NCBI GenBank assembly: GCA_036244855.1
Contig: BQKZ01000003.1
Location: forward strand, 138,090 to 202,089
Source: Temnopleurus reevesii
Taxonomy: Eukaryota; Echinodermata; Echinoidea; Temnopleuroida; Temnopleuridae
Reading direction: 5' to 3'
Length of the DNA stretch: 64,000 nt
Position numbers and translations under genes: made by a program. This document shows positions 23,995 to 36,500 of the stretch, piece after piece (positions within the stretch are counted from its first letter, which is position 1; the number at the start of each line of letters is the position of its first letter). The notes beneath the pieces are model-generated. The model did no database searches. It was not told the origin of the DNA and was given only the letters and a program-made list of their open reading frames with translations.

Positions 23995-24009
23995 GTTACC
24001 ACAGGCAAC
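23995..24009 (+). promoter_or_regulatory. RFX X-box upstream of MOK
   Basis: GTTACCACAGGCAAC fits the RFX consensus GTNRCC-N(0-3)-RGYAAC exactly, with GTTACC, a 3-base spacer and GGCAAC. It lies about 507 bp before the MOK ATG. RFX factors drive many ciliary genes, and MOK-type kinases are ciliary, so this is a plausible control site. Binding is inferred. Confidence 0.6.
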
Positions 24010-24239
24010 CAACTTTTGGTGAGGCTCGAGGAATAACGTTGCGCAAGTCGAAAATGTAGATCTCACATTGAGCATTATTTGTGGTAATTTCACTATTTTT
24101 TTATTCAAATAAAGTGCAATGAAATATCTTAAAGCTATATTTTTTTTTTACTTTTGTAACATACCTATATTAAGATTTATGCTTCAAAGTTTTATTCCAT
24201 GAAACCTGAGTGAAAAACGCGGATAAATATATTAGACGT

Positions 24240-24449
24240 TCATTCATGTGCTCCGCCCAATTTACTAATCCGTAGAGAATAGGGCTCTGTGAATGGACCC
24301 GAACCGTCGGCAGCTAACATGTGAATAGGGATAAACTTGATCGCGATATCTTTACCTAACTCCATGAAGGAACCGACAAAATGGGGAATTTTACCATAAA
24401 ATGACGTAGGGATAAACCCTGACGAAATTTCAGTCGAAATCAACTTCAT
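24240..24449 (-). other. 69-codon divergent ORF next to the MOK start
   Basis: True ATG at 24449-24447, 66 bases upstream of and divergent from the MOK start codon. It contains GSFMELGKDIAIKFIPIHML and ends AHE-stop. It lies in a locally GC-richer block. I recognise no family. It may be chance, an upstream exon of a divergent transcript, or part of the MOK 5' UTR read backwards. Confidence 0.2.
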
Positions 24450-24515
24450 TTTGTGCCTGGAAATTATAATCGGAAATTATTTACTTGCTATGCCAAGCGA
24501 TATACCGTGAAAATC

Positions 24516-24522
24516 ATGCACA
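24516..24522 (+). CDS. MOK: MOK coding exon 1 (7 coding bases)
   Basis: ATG CAC A then donor GTGAGT. Joined to exon 2 it gives MHKYRVLGKKGEG, which lines up with the start of vertebrate MOK. A at -3 gives a fair start context. The 5' UTR extends upstream to an unknown start site. Confidence 0.8.
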
Positions 24523-27500
24523 GTGAGTATTGTTACGTGCGTTGTTTACCAGTGTATTTTGTGGGGATTACAATGTAACCATATACCGGCCACCGGACCA
24601 CGACCCGGGACTAGTATGGTTGTAGATAAACGCTCAGATCCGTACTTTGTATTCTCCATTATATTTTAACATAAATATATATAATTAAGTTTGTTTAGGA
24701 AATGACATACGAAGATATATGTGAACCAGGCCTGATGCCTACTTAATTGTGATTATTTTTGTGAGATTCTGTTTTATATTATTTGATTTTTTTTATATAA
24801 TAAGAAAATGAAATTCAATTTGCTATCTGTCAAAAAATTTACATGTACTTGCTATATTATAGGGGAACCAGTAATGTTATCACATTTGATGTCAAATAAT
24901 TCTAGCTTATAGTTCAATAATCAATTTATGAGTAAATTTTTACTTACAAATACAACATATAACCTACAACATAGTATGTATGTCATATTTTTTACCTGAA
25001 TTTGATATACTTTATATTTTATACAAACCCACTTTATGATTTGCTTTGGCCTTGTATATTAATAATATGTATGTATTATGTTGTGTTTATTTCATCATAT
25101 CATAGAGACAATATTGTAGTTATTGTATTAAAGAAATTATTATAATATGAGCTAAAAAAATAATGTCAAATCATTGATTCCTCATGTATCAAGCAACTTG
25201 GAAATGTTGCAAACTTGTGAGAAGCTCTAATATAATTAACTGCATTGTACATATCTGAATATGTAATGTAGGATTTCTATGTACATTGCACTACTAAACT
25301 TTTTATCCCTGTTCATAAAAGTTTATAACAAATACAAATTTGAACAGATATCATAAGAAAGTAAGACAGTATCGTGTTTTGGATCAACTATATAGGATTA
25401 TTATAAAAACAGATACAATAAGTTATGTGTATACATGTATAACATTTAATTGTTTTTTTTAATTCCATGATAATAGAATACACTGCAGTTGATAAATTAG
25501 AACAGTGGTATTTCATAACATGATTGATTCAAAAGTGTTGATTATATTACGATATATTGATGTTCTCAGAAGACGCAGCAAGATGGGTGCATCATAATTT
25601 TCCTCATTGTTCTCCTCTTTAGAATACCGAGTGTTAGGAAAGAAGGGCGAGGGGACATTCTCCGAGGTTCTCAAATGCCAGCATATACAAGATGGCACAT
25701 ACTACGCTTGCAAGAAAATGAAACAAAACTACCAAAGGTGAGAAAAGAGTTTAAATTTATACGTCTCAACATCAGATGTTAGGATTATTATCATTTTGCG
25801 ATATATTTATTAATACAATATCATGTATTAAGAGTAGAAATGTGATAAAAATCACAGTTCAAAGGCACACCTTCTCCCTTCTATTATTTCATTCAAGTCT
25901 GAAATGTTCAAGTTTTATGGGCAGGGTCACTTTTCTACACGGGTACGTATCTATTTTGCAGCATGATTCAGGTGAGAGGGTGCAGTATATTCCCAAGACC
26001 AATGAGTCAGAATGTAAACCTAAAATGTAGACCTAAATTGACTTCCTTAATTTGTCCCAACTTTGGTTATTCTAAGATAGCTTGTTAATTGGATAATGAA
26101 TATCAACATTTTCCTTTGTATTTTACCATGGATTTAATAGAGTATTTGGTCCATTCATTTATTTGATCCTTTTATTATCAAGAAAAAAATAAAAATGCAG
26201 AAAGATCATATATTTCTGCAATTGTTATTTTTATTTATAATTTGCCTTCTTCATACAATGTACATGTATATTGAGATATTGCTGTAAATGACTAATAAAT
26301 TGTTTGTATCTGGTTGTATATATAGTATATATACTGCATATATATATTTTTCTAATTAAGAATGTTTTTTTTATGATTGTAGGTGCATAAATATATACAA
26401 TATGATTAACAAATAAGGTTGAATGATACAATTTGCAAATTGATGGTAATACATGCCACCACAAGTAGTTTATCTCATTACGATGAATGAAATTGCAATA
26501 AAGTACAACATGCACCTGTAAAATTATAATCAAAAATTGATTTCATGCTTTTCTGCACACCCATCACAGTACCACAGAAACCACAATTAATTAGTGATAT
26601 ATCCGGGTTCCAATGTATCTACATGCATGTAGAGGCAGAAATTCATATCTGATGACGTTGATTAATTAGATTGATGTTATGCTCAGTCTAGTACATACTG
26701 CATGCACATGACATGTATTCATGTATAGAAAACATTACATACATAACCGTGGTATTTAGCAGAACATAATACATTTTGCAAGAAGCATCTTAAAACGAAT
26801 AAGGGATGTCTTTGAACAATTTGAAACATGTAAAAAAAAAAACACAATTATATTGATTTGATCACATATTATATAGAAAAAGAAAGGTTTGGAATCATGG
26901 ATTCTCCCAAATTAAATATTTTTAGCATAAGAATATAAGCTTTGCTCATTGCTTTAATTATATTCAAAATTATATATGGAGGGTAAGATTTCTAGAGATA
27001 TGTAATTAGTTACTCTCTAGTCGTACATATAAAAATGTCGAAGTGATGAGGATTGAGAGAATAGAAGGAACTGTACAAGAAACACAATTAGCATTCATGC
27101 AGATGTTGTCCTCATGCATTTATTAATGTATATCATGTTCATATTAATTTGTCTTACAGTTTGGAGCAAGTGAACAACCTGAGAGAGATTCAAGCAATGA
27201 AGAGATTAAGTCCTCATGCCAATATATTGGAACTCAAAGAAGTCATCTTGTAAGTACATGTATTTCTTGAAACTCTACACTTTTATCTTGTTTTGATTAA
27301 AAGCGCAAAAATTAGACAAGCATATGAAAAAAGTTTGAGTGGAATCGGACAAGAAATAGGAAAGTTATGAATATTTGACATATGTTTAGAATTAATCAGT
27401 TATATTTTTCGCAAATTGGCAACTTTAGATCATGTGACATGATGTTGTGATGTTGTAGTGTACGTGTACATGAATGTTAGTCACTTTGCTAATATTGTTT

Positions 27501-30500
27501 CATTATTGCTTTGTAAACCTTTGTATGTTTTTACTTTATTGTAAAACCGAGACTAGCTTGCAATTGCGATGCCTGTACAGATCATTACATGACATATTGA
27601 TATAAATTTACATGTATTCACCCATGACAAACTTCAATCATTAAAAGTAGTTTTAATTATGGTGTACATGTATTTACAAAAAAAAAATCATGATATCATG
27701 GTCAAAGAATACATTTTCACAAAATAAGTAACATATTAAAGATAATACAAATAATTATTGAATAGATATGATTTTGATTAAAAATATATAATACATTTAC
27801 TTGCCAATTTATTAAAAATGTACGATGTACATTTACAAATTAACTGTTGGAATAATTTTTGAAATATTTAGAGTATTCAATACTTTTTGCTTTGTCCGTT
27901 TCATTCAAACTTTTTCATCTGTTTCTCTGATCTTTTTCACTTTCAATCAAACCAAGATTTTCTTGGATTGGAGTCCTCCTACTGCTCACTCAGTTCATCA
28001 TTAAAGCATATCCATCCCCTCCCAATCGCTATATTCCAATGAAATCCCCATATTGGGGGGGGGGGGGCACTACTCTGTGCTACCTCTTCTAGGGTTCTAC
28101 ATATTGCAAGTTTCTAAGTTTTTAGTAGTTACCAAATTTTTAGTAGTTACCCTTTTTCTATTTTCATCAAAATGCGAACAATTTATTGTGCATATTTTTT
28201 TACATTGTAAATACCTTCATTGTATTTGATTATTTTTTATGAGTGATAATATAAATAAAGTCTGAACTGAACTGAACTGAACTCTTCACATCTTCATGCT
28301 ATACCTCTTACTAGAGATATATTCTGGAACTTAGCAGCATTCTCATTGAAAATACAAAATTTGTGTAGAGTCTTTCTTAATACATTCCTCATCATCCCTT
28401 CCTTTAAATTTTGTGAAAGCAGTCCTACAAATGTAATCATTTTTAGCAATTCACACAATTTTATTTTGCTTCAATGCACCTCCTATAAGGGGGAAAACTC
28501 AGTCTATTCAAATTTTGGCTGAATGAACACGTTGCTGAGATAAATTAATTTGCTCCTTCATCCAAAATGAATTCTTGGATGGTTGTAAACAATTTAGTAT
28601 GCTCTGTATAAATTATGTCTTCTTTACAAGTGTGTGTATTATTCCATGTACAGAAAAAGCTTTTATTTATCCACGAGTTTCACATTTTGATGTTTCCATG
28701 GAAACTATGATGGAGGTTTAGGATTATGTATTGAGACTTAGGGTGGTTGCTTGGTAAGCCATGCAATATGAGGTAATTAAATTTTTGTTGAAGAGAGGCT
28801 ACCGAGCAAATAAAATTTGGTGATTTCCTCCTCTGGAAAAAATGTTTTAAAGCAGAGATGTATGCATAATTGCAGAAAACCAGAATTCTGTTTTTTGTAC
28901 GTTTTGCAAAACATTTAAGTATGTACATATACATGGGGGTGAAAATGTGAAATTATTTCTCATCACACAATAATAGCGTAGAACAACAAGATATACTAAA
29001 GAACATAAAGAAATCAAGAAAACAGAGCTAACATTTCAATTAATACCTTCAAAAATCAAATAAAATGTATTCTATCATGGGAAGAAAAATCTTATATTTG
29101 TGTATTGTGCTGTAAAAGAACACCATTATTATTCCTAATATTCACTTTTATAGCCCATTAGGATAGCACTTATTGGTCATTAAGTACCACACAATTTTAT
29201 TGTGGTTAAACTTGATGACCATTGTTTGATGTAAAGGTCTCCTGCAAATTTGTAAGATATGGTTGCAATTAGATGATCCTAATTACACATGAGAAGTCAA
29301 AGGTCTATGGACATTTGGCAATCAATCTTTATTTCTTTTCTATTTAACTCTTACACGTATGAGTCCTCCATGTTTGTCATTTTCTTTGTGAGACAAACCG
29401 ACATGAACTATTGTTGAGATTACACTGTGATTTGGTGTCTTAGTGAAATATCTGCATAAGATACCCAATTATGATGTACTGTACAATGTATACCATCATC
29501 AAACCAGGGAGAAGAACACAATATAACCCATTATTAGATGATCTCAATTGAATCTTGATGAAATTTGTTACATCCCATTACATTATAACTCATGCATAGA
29601 AATAATAACTGGGTATTTAAGAAACCTTGCCAGGTATAAATATCTGATGACCATATTTTCACATCCGAAAATATGTAAGCATTCCTCTGGAAATTTAGCG
29701 ATATTGCATGTGTTCAAGCATTGATTCATGATTTTCCACATCTTGCTTTTGAGTAGTTTATTAAAGTTTGGACTGTCTCTACCGTCACCTAAACCCCCAA
29801 CACCAAGAGATCAGGTACATGTATGCAAGTTGGATTCTCAGCCTTTCATTTTTAAATGTGACATAACTAAAGCTTGTTATATGATGATCAATGTTGATTT
29901 GTATACCTGTCTCATGTCAAACCTCTTTTTTTATCATTTTGACAGTGATAGAAAAACTGGTAACCTTTCCCTAGTGTGTGAGCTTATGGATATGAACATC
30001 TATGAATTAATACGTGGTAAGAATATTTATTTATTTATTCCTCTGCCCTGAATATTTAATATTTCTTCCTCTGCCTTTAATATTTAATATTTCGTCCTCT
30101 GCCCTTGATATTCACCTTTTAGGGCAATCAATAAAGCTTAGAAATATAAATTTCTGTTTTAATTATCTCCATGGCTTCAATTGTGAATGATTAATCTGTG
30201 GACAATAGTAGAGGAAATGAATGCCATGGGTAAATGCACAATGCATTGTATGAGTTTCCTAATTAAGAATACATCCAAGAGACTTTCATCAGTTTAATGT
30301 TAAGTTTTCATTTGTAAAGAATTCATAAGTTTTTAATATCCCAAACTGGTTGCATAAAAAATTATATTGATCATCGTAAACCAAAATGCTTGCTGAATTA
30401 GACTGTGGTTTTCACATAATAATGTGAATTACAAAATCATATGATATGTGTGAACCTATTGTGTGTTGTGTTTTGATGATGATGATTATGAAATAAATTC

Positions 30501-33500
30501 TAAGATTGTACTTTGAAACATTTTGATGACGATAACAATTATACAACTTTTGTTTTGCAGGGAGAAGGCACTACTTGCCTCAAGAAAAAGTGAAAAACTA
30601 CATCTATCAACTAATAAAGGCCTTAGAACATATGCATCGGTGAGTAATGTCTGTCAGGGCAGAATTTGTAGATAAGAGATATTTTCTCTTTGTATTTAAA
30701 AAGTAAATATTCACTTCTTTGAAATAAATATCACTCAAAGTTATAGATTTACTTGTATTATTATATAAGCTCTGGATATTACTGCCCTTTTTAAAAACAA
30801 TTGGAATGATTAAACAAGTTCTTTACAGTTGTATCAGACTATCATTTTAAGCGACCTTGTATGCACATATAAAAATATCCAGCCAGGTACATGTACACAC
30901 AATGTATTTTGATATCTCATGTGTACTCCCATCCCCATCTAATCTACTCATTTAATGCAGATATTACATGTCTGATTGATTATGAAGGTTTTATTGGGTT
31001 TTCACAAAGTGCATCAAACATTATTAATGTGTAAATGTGATAGATTGTTACAAGCGAACACATGACCTGTCTGCATTTTCACCTGCCTGTATGTTCTCAT
31101 TAATAACACATCTCAATATCTATGTGGCCAAGTAGCAGGTTTCTTTCCATTATATTCATGGATGCAGCTAGTAATGATCACTCATGTTCTTCCTATCTTC
31201 CTTTTCTTCCTTTGTGAATTTACAGGAATGGTATCTTTCACAGAGATGTAAAGCCAGAAAATATTCTAATTAGGGTAAGTTCTCATGTTTGTTTGTTTGC
31301 ATAGTCATACATGTATATCGAAAAGGGTGTAAATCTCTCTTCTGTGATTTTTTTTTCAATGATGTGACTTCAAATATTAATAAAATGGTACAATGAAATA
31401 CAGAGAAGATCCAGTTCCAACTGTACAGCAGTCATACCAGTAACCCGTGCATTCTAGTTGAGAGTAAATATAAGATGGTGGCAGCGGTGGGATCTAAATT
31501 TATTTCAAAATACCGGGCAGCTCAAACCAGATTCTTGCTCTTCTTTGAAGTTTAGTCAAGTTGAAATGTAAAACCGGGTATCAATTTGATAACATCTCCC
31601 ATACATGTATGAAACATGACCACATTGTGCCACAAGTGTTGTATTAGTATGAACTAGTGCATCAAATACATAATAAATACGTAATAATCGGTTTGGTATA
31701 GACTCAGAATAGGAATGGGGAACTAAACAAACCTTGACATGAATGCTCAAAATTCATGAAAGTAACAGATTTAGTGAGCAAATACATGTAAATATCAGAA
31801 AATGTGCTTTGTCGGGCTGACAAATAATACACTTGTCACACATGTTGCTTTTGTGTCCGCTAGAATGGAAAAGCATATATGGTGAATGAAATTATAACAC
31901 CAACTTGTTTTCAGCTATATGTGTTGCGTTGTCATAACAATTCTTCTTGTGCATTCATTGTAATCAGCTTCCTTCTTACCACTTGCCCTTGAAAGTACAT
32001 GCACTCAATATTTCATTGAAACATCTTTTTTTTTGTTTCATATAATAGTTAAATTGCTTTCAAGGTTGTCTTGAGAGCTAAAATCTTGAAAGCTAAATTC
32101 ATTTAAATTCATCTTACATTTTTTATCAAATAAATATTGAATAAAGAACATGATTGAAACTATCTCTGACATGTGGTCACCAAAGCATCAAAGGTTGATG
32201 TGTTCGGTTCTCAGTCATAAATTGTTTAGCACATACACTTGTATAACTCTCTCCAGCCATATTATCTCTCGAATTCTAATTGGATTCAACCGTCATTGAC
32301 TTTGACTCTGCAAAGAGATTTCAGTGCCCATAGTAACACAGGATAATCAGAATTATTGATGCGACTCTCTGAAGGTTGATTGAGATTTTTATCTGTGTAT
32401 TGATCTTTAAAAATCTATAGTCGCTTTGCTCAATGGACCATCCCTATCATAATTGTGATAAACTTGTGTTTGGAAATCGTCATGCTCACTTCATGTAGAA
32501 TTATTGTCATGACAATTATATTCAGTTAATGTTTAAACATAAAGATGATGTGAATCTTGCGTATGATATAAACTTTTATATCCCTTACACTAAGATCGTT
32601 GCATTGACAGTAGACAGACGAGAAAAATGAATAGATTTGCTACGAAAGCCGTTTGCCATTGAATAGTACCATGGAATAGTACCATGGAATAGTACTTTTG
32701 TCCTGCGCATGCGTCACAATCGGCGAAAAGAGAGCTGCCCACGCGCGCGCGAGAGAGACACTGCTTCCCAGCAACACGGCACGGGAAACTTCTGGCGGGC
32801 TTCGTTCGCATGATGTGCTCAACGAGAAGACGAGCCAGAGACTAGAAAAACAATTTATCAGATTATCAAATTATCATTAAGANNNNNNNNNNNNNNNNNN
32901 NNNNNNNNNNNNNNNNNNNNNNNNNNNNNNNNNNNNNNNNNNNNNNNNNNNNNNNNNNNNNNNNNNNNNNNNNNNNNNNNNNNNNNNNNNNNNNNNNNNN
33001 NNNNNNNNNNNNNNNNNNNNNNNNNNNNNNNNNNNNNNNNNNNNNNNNNNNNNNNNNNNNNNNNNNNNNNNNNNNNNNNNNNNNNNNNNNNNNNNNNNNN
33101 NNNNNNNNNNNNNNNNNNNNNNNNNNNNNNNNNNNNNNNNNNNNNNNNNNNNNNNNNNNNNNNNNNNNNNNNNNNNNNNNNNNNNNNNNNNNNNNNNNNN
33201 NNNNNNNNNNNNNNNNNNNNNNNNNNNNNNNNNNNNNNNNNNNNNNNNNNNNNNNNNNNNNNNNNNNNNNNNNNNNNNNNNNNNNNNNNNNNNNNNNNNN
33301 NNNNNNNNNNNNNNNNNNNNNNNNNNNNNNNNNNNNNNNNNNNNNNNNNNNNNNNNNNNNNNNNNNNNNNNNNNNNNNNNNNNNNNNNNNNNNNNNNNNN
33401 NNNNNNNNNNNNNNNNNNNNNNNNNNNNNNNNNNNNNNNNNNNNNNNNNNNNNNNNNNNNNNNNNNNNNNNNNNNNNNNNNNNNNNNNNNNNNNNNNNNN

Positions 33501-36500
33501 NNNNNNNNNNNNNNNNNNNNNNNNNNNNNNNNNNNNNNNNNNNNNNNNNNNNNNNNNNNNNNNNNNNNNNNNNNNNNNNNNNNNNNNNNNNNNNNNNNNN
33601 NNNNNNNNNNNNNNNNNNNNNNNNNNNNNNNNNNNNNNNNNNNNNNNNNNNNNNNNNNNNNNNNNNNNNNNNNNNNNNNNNNNNNNNNNNNNNNTTTTCC
33701 TTCTTATTCCTATATAGGATGATCATTTGAAGTTAGCAGACTTTGGTTCATGTAGAAGTGTGTATTCCAAGCAACCATTCACAGAGTACATATCAACGAG
33801 ATGGTGGGTACTCTCTTACATATGTTTAAATGTAGATTCCAAATATTGCACAACATCAGGGGTGGGCAATGAATGTTGTCCAAGTGCAAATTTTGACCAC
33901 TTTTTTTATGAATATATTCTCCTTTTCCTTTTCAGTTTTGTGTAATTTAAGGATGACTTTACTTGCCAATCTACTAATTTTGCAGTATATTCATTCTAAC
34001 AGTTATTATGGTAAAATTATATGAATTAATGTATGATGGAAAAAACTAATTAATTCTAAGAATTAAAGAATTGCTGCTGTCTGAATATGTATTGTAAAGT
34101 TTTGTTTGTGACTATTTCTTAATTCAAGTGTTCATACAGTTCACTTTAAATGGGTTTTACTTGTATAGGACTTGTTGAAATCATGAAAGCATTGTGGTAT
34201 TCATGCATGTATACATGATTTAAAAAAAACAGAAATCCAAGTCGCATAATTAAGCTCACTTTTCCTCCTTTATCTAATTTTGAATCCCACCCATGACATT
34301 ACTTTCCTTCAGCAAGAAATTTATCCACATTGTACTGCACTCAACCCAGGTGAGGTGAATGGGTACCGGTAGGAAGAAATTCCTTGAATGCAGTGAGCGC
34401 CAAATGGTAGCCAAGCTATAGCCAAGTAACAATGCAGCAGAACGCTTACGAACATTTCGTATTGAGTGCTATATAAATGTTGTTATTATTATTATCCCAT
34501 GCAGGTACCGTGCACCAGAGTGCTTACTAACGGACGGCTACTACTCATATCAGATGGACATGTGGAGTGTGGGATGTGTCTTCTTTGAAATACTTAGGTA
34601 TGTTGAATCAAGATGGGTTTCACCGACATTTCTGCATATGTACCGAGATGGGTCTTGCTCATTTTTGTGCAATGAAATGTGTGTCCTAGAATGGGAGTAC
34701 AGTCAAATTTGTCTATAGTGGCCACCCAAGGGAAACAGAAAAAGTGGCCACTGTAGGCAGGTGACCAACATAGACATGTTTTTTTAGCACACATTTTCGT
34801 CTGGAGGGAACCTATTAAGGTCATGACATGATCTTGGTATGGGAAAAATTATTTATGGTATGCAATATGGGAATGTTTAAGGGTGTAAAATATTGCTCCT
34901 TGTGTGATAAAGTGGCCCAAACTCAAGCTCGGCTTTCAGGGTACTTGCCTCCTTTGATTGTACTACTTAGTTATGTTATTTTTATATTGATTATGTTTGT
35001 GATAGAAGTAAATATTCAATTTACAGTAATTGATCATTTAATGTCACATATATCTATGCATTTGTTGAATTTGAAGGGTAAAAATCACATCAGTTTATCA
35101 TCTTTTTAGATGTGTAATTGGTGTGTTTGAATCAAGATTGGGTAAGCATGTTAACGCTTTTGAATTTATGACTCATATAGTAATTATCCTTTTGAATGCA
35201 GTACTTACTTTTTACCAGATGGGAAGGTAGTTTTAATGAAATGTTTCTCAAGGACTGGATTGTTGGTAACCATTTTTTCTTTCTTCTTATTTCAGTTTAC
35301 ATCCCTTATTTCCCGGGGCCAATGAGGTAGATCAGATAGCCAAGATCCATGATATCATGGGCACACCAGATGCTACCATACTCAACAAATTTAGAAAGTA
35401 AGTACGCTTTAACAGTTAAAGGAATATCTTGTGTTGATTGAAAGCGGAAAAATCAGACGAACAGATAAAAAAATAGTTTGAAGGAAATCGCATAACAAAT
35501 AAGAAAGTTATGAGTATTTCAATTATATAACCCAATAGTTGTAATCAGTCAAATTGGCAACGTTAGGTCAAATGATTATGACATATATCATTCACTTCTC
35601 TGCAAGCAGTTTATTATTCTTATTGTTTGAAAACCCTCATTTTTCAACCAGGTAACGCAAAAATGGGTGTGTTTTTTTCGTAGATATATACATGGGTACA
35701 GATACATTTATTGAATCAAGGTTTTGAATATTAAAATAATAAGTGTGACAGATTAAAACAGATTTTTAAAAACAATAAGTTATAATAAGCTTACGGACAG
35801 GAAGTGCATGACCCACGTCATAAGCACGTGATCAAAAGTCACGTGTTAAGTCCTACTGCGTACAATGATTTATGAATTAGCACTGTTAAGTCATATCATT
35901 GAAATATTCATAACTTTCCTATTTCATGTCGGATTTACTTCAATCTTTTTTTGATCTGTTCGTCTGATTTTTCTGCTTCTAATCAAAGCAAGAGTCTTCC
36001 AGCCCAGACCAAGTCGTTAATGTATCATTTTATGGAGCAGTTGCAGAAAGTTCAAAATTACTCTAGGGTTGTGTCTCATAGCTGTTCTTAGATATATGCA
36101 TGAGTGTAAGAACGACTGGTAATCCTTTCTTCGGTCAGATTCAGAGCCCGAAGTGCATAGGTCTATGCACAGCTTTATGAAACACAACCCAGGTGAGAGC
36201 CAGGTTTTAAGTCACAATCGTTAACACTGATTTTGCACCCTTTTGGATCTATTACTAAGCAAAATTAAAAGTACTATTCACACATGTTTCAACAAAATAT
36301 GAAGTAGTGTATACATGTCTTTAAAAAGTGTAGTTCCTTTAAAGCAATGATAATTAACTTCAAGATGTTTAATGTAAATAAAAGTTTGTATCGTGTTATG
36401 AAATAAGACTTCTATTTCATCCATTACAAAATACTAATTGAAACAAAAATATGAGAAATGAACATATAAGTAACTAATTTCAAGGTTTTGATACATTTTA

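Noticed and set aside
31275..33717. Missing MOK exon in the gap
   Set aside because: Exon 6 ends ENILIR and exon 7 starts DDHLKLADFG with matching phase, giving the spacing expected between the catalytic loop and DFG.
32866..33726. Long minus-strand ORF
   Set aside because: Made of the second N gap. The real content there is MOK intron 6.
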